A stretch of 64,000 nucleotides of DNA from a bacterium (lineage in GTDB: Bacteria; Fidelibacterota; Marinisomatia; Marinisomatales; JAHJCW01), in contig JANQGY010000005.1 in assembly GCA_028282845.1 (NCBI GenBank), positions 257,010 to 321,009 of the forward strand, read 5' to 3'. The number at the start of each line of letters is the position of its first letter. The stretch's first letter is position 1. The position numbers were made by a program, and so were the translations under genes. The notes under the pieces are model-generated. The model was given only the letters and a program-made list of their open reading frames with translations. It was not told the DNA's origin and searched no databases. Below are positions 63,077 through 64,000 of this stretch, piece after piece.

Positions 63077-64000
63077 TTATGTGTTTAATGCGGGCTCCGG
63101 CGCATTGTATTGTATTGAATTATTATTCCAGATTTGTTTGGATAACATTTCCACACTTTCTTCCGACCACTCACCGTTACTTATCCAAGTTGTCAAGGCC
63201 TGAGAAACATCCTGATAAACTAATGATTTTTTAGTGTTTTCCAGTAATAGCCAATCTTCGATAGCTTGTTTGTTTATGGCATCCATCACACTCCCGAGTT
63301 CTAACAACTCTATCGCTTTGGCGTTGGATATTTGTTCCATTTGCTTTTCGATTGGTTTGACAAGAATCTTTTTGCCCAAACTTAAAGCTTCGCTAGGCAG
63401 TTCAAATCCGGCATTACAAATAACGCCGTTGCAGGTCGTGAGATCATTATGAAAATTGATTTTTGAAAAAGCTTTGCAAGTAATATTATTGTATTGGCCC
63501 GGTTCAATTTGATCGGTATAAATATAAAAAGTATAAGCTTTGAATGATGCTAAAAGTTTGACTAAGAATTCGTGATCCTCATAAGGTAAATAAACTAAAA
63601 TCTTATTATAATCGGTTCTTTGATCTAAATCGAATTTTGGAATTATCGGTGGTAGTATCGGTTGACCGAAATCGGACCAATGCAAACCGACTTTAATATC
63701 CACCGGTGCAAAAATTTTCATGATCAGATTACTTATCAGATTCGCACCGGCTTTAGGAATGGCAAAATTAAAGGCGTACTGATGGCCGATCCCGATTGAA
63801 GGTAATTTCTTCAGCTTGGCGATATAAGCGGAAACCGGATCAAAATCGGTAATTACGAGATCAATTCCGGCTGCCTTATAATTGGTAATATCTGATATAA
63901 ACTTGATTAAACGCAAATTCCGAACCGTTTGCCAATAATGGACTTTGCCTTGATACTGGGTATAGGTTAGACCGGAGAATACCTCGTAAGGCATGAGATC
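63077..64000 (-). CDS. Glycosyltransferase-like protein (MJ1255/VC2487-like), partial
   Basis: The open frame runs past the window end, so only about 308 C-terminal residues are visible; the ATG at 63994 is probably internal. IGIGHQYAFN, the KILVYLPYED strand and CNAGFELPSEALSLGKKILVKPIEKQMEQ (donor-binding region of GT-B enzymes) match the uncharacterised glycosyltransferase family named after MJ1255. The N-terminal half lies outside. It would add a sugar to a lipid or surface glycan; the acceptor is unknown. Confidence 0.75.
   Translation of the reverse strand, partial: DLMPYEVFSGLTYTQYQGKVHYWQTVRNLRLIKFISDITNYKAAGIDLVITDFDPVSAYIAKLKKLPSIGIGHQYAFNFAIPKAGANLISNLIMKIFAPVDIKVGLHWSDFGQPILPPIIPKFDLDQRTDYNKILVYLPYEDHEFLVKLLASFKAYTFYIYTDQIEPGQYNNITCKAFSKINFHNDLTTCNGVICNAGFELPSEALSLGKKILVKPIEKQMEQISNAKAIELLELGSVMDAINKQAIEDWLLLENTKKSLVYQDVSQALTTWISNGEWSEESVEMLSKQIWNNNSIQYNAPEPALNT

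Overview
The window is a chromosomal segment of about 38% GC (estimated by eye) from a Gram-negative, respiring bacterium. The evidence is Sec and lipoprotein signal peptides, four TonB-dependent receptors with N-terminal carboxypeptidase-regulatory-like domains, an outer-membrane barrel porin, a caa3-type oxidase and several sigma-54 style regulatory parts. This gene style fits the FCB side of the tree (Marinimicrobia/Calditrichota-like lineages), but no rRNA or other taxonomic marker is present, so that placement is inference. No tRNA, rRNA, CRISPR array, insertion sequence or phage gene was seen.

Layout. 1-2.4 kb: two oxidoreductase-like genes and an orphan receiver. 2.4-7.4 kb (minus): a tightly overlapping operon of a haem-binding histidine kinase, a sigma-54 activator, an ECF-like membrane protein, and an EcfT-like membrane domain fused to a THEP1-type NTPase. 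7.4-17.2 kb (plus): a sigma-54 promoter with an upstream palindrome, then a respiratory operon of porin, tetrahaem cytochrome, NapA nitrate reductase, two NapG-like ferredoxins, NapD, NapH, Rieske protein, cytochrome b and an octahaem HAO-family cytochrome. 17.2-20.3 kb: a structured leader with a terminator/antiterminator arrangement, a TonB receptor and MobA, the enzyme that makes the guanylated molybdenum cofactor NapA requires. 20.3-25.1 kb (minus): an exported nickel superoxide dismutase and a TonB receptor operon with a DUF4249-like lipoprotein and a Gly/Met-rich lipoprotein. 25.4-36.2 kb: glucokinase, then a near-consensus sigma-54 promoter in front of six signalling genes (PAS proteins, one receiver, three histidine kinases) with no DNA-binding output. 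36.3-46.4 kb: a broken DUF1566 lipoprotein, Ada, peptidases, a transporter, MscL, a ZIP metal transporter, bacterioferritin and other housekeeping genes. 46.7-51.8 kb: Sco, a complete A2-type caa3 oxidase and CtaB. 52-63 kb (minus): a Pho regulon with PhoB, PhoR, two TonB receptors and a beta-helix lipoprotein; both receptor promoters carry direct repeats with an 11-bp period. 63.1-64 kb: the C-terminal part of a glycosyltransferase-like gene that runs off the window.

How it works together (inference). The haem kinase and sigma-54 activator probably sense redox state or a nitrogen oxide and switch on the divergent nitrate-respiration operon. Quinol electrons would pass through NapH, the ferredoxins or the Rieske/cytochrome b pair to NapA, and the octahaem cytochrome would handle nitrite or hydroxylamine. 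The neighbouring leader, receptor and MobA suggest linked control of molybdenum or cofactor supply. Under oxygen the caa3 oxidase would take over. The most unusual items are the leader RNA at 17.2 kb, the EcfT-THEP1 fusion, the Nap/Rieske-cytochrome b/HAO gene set, the secreted nickel SOD and the paired Pho operators.
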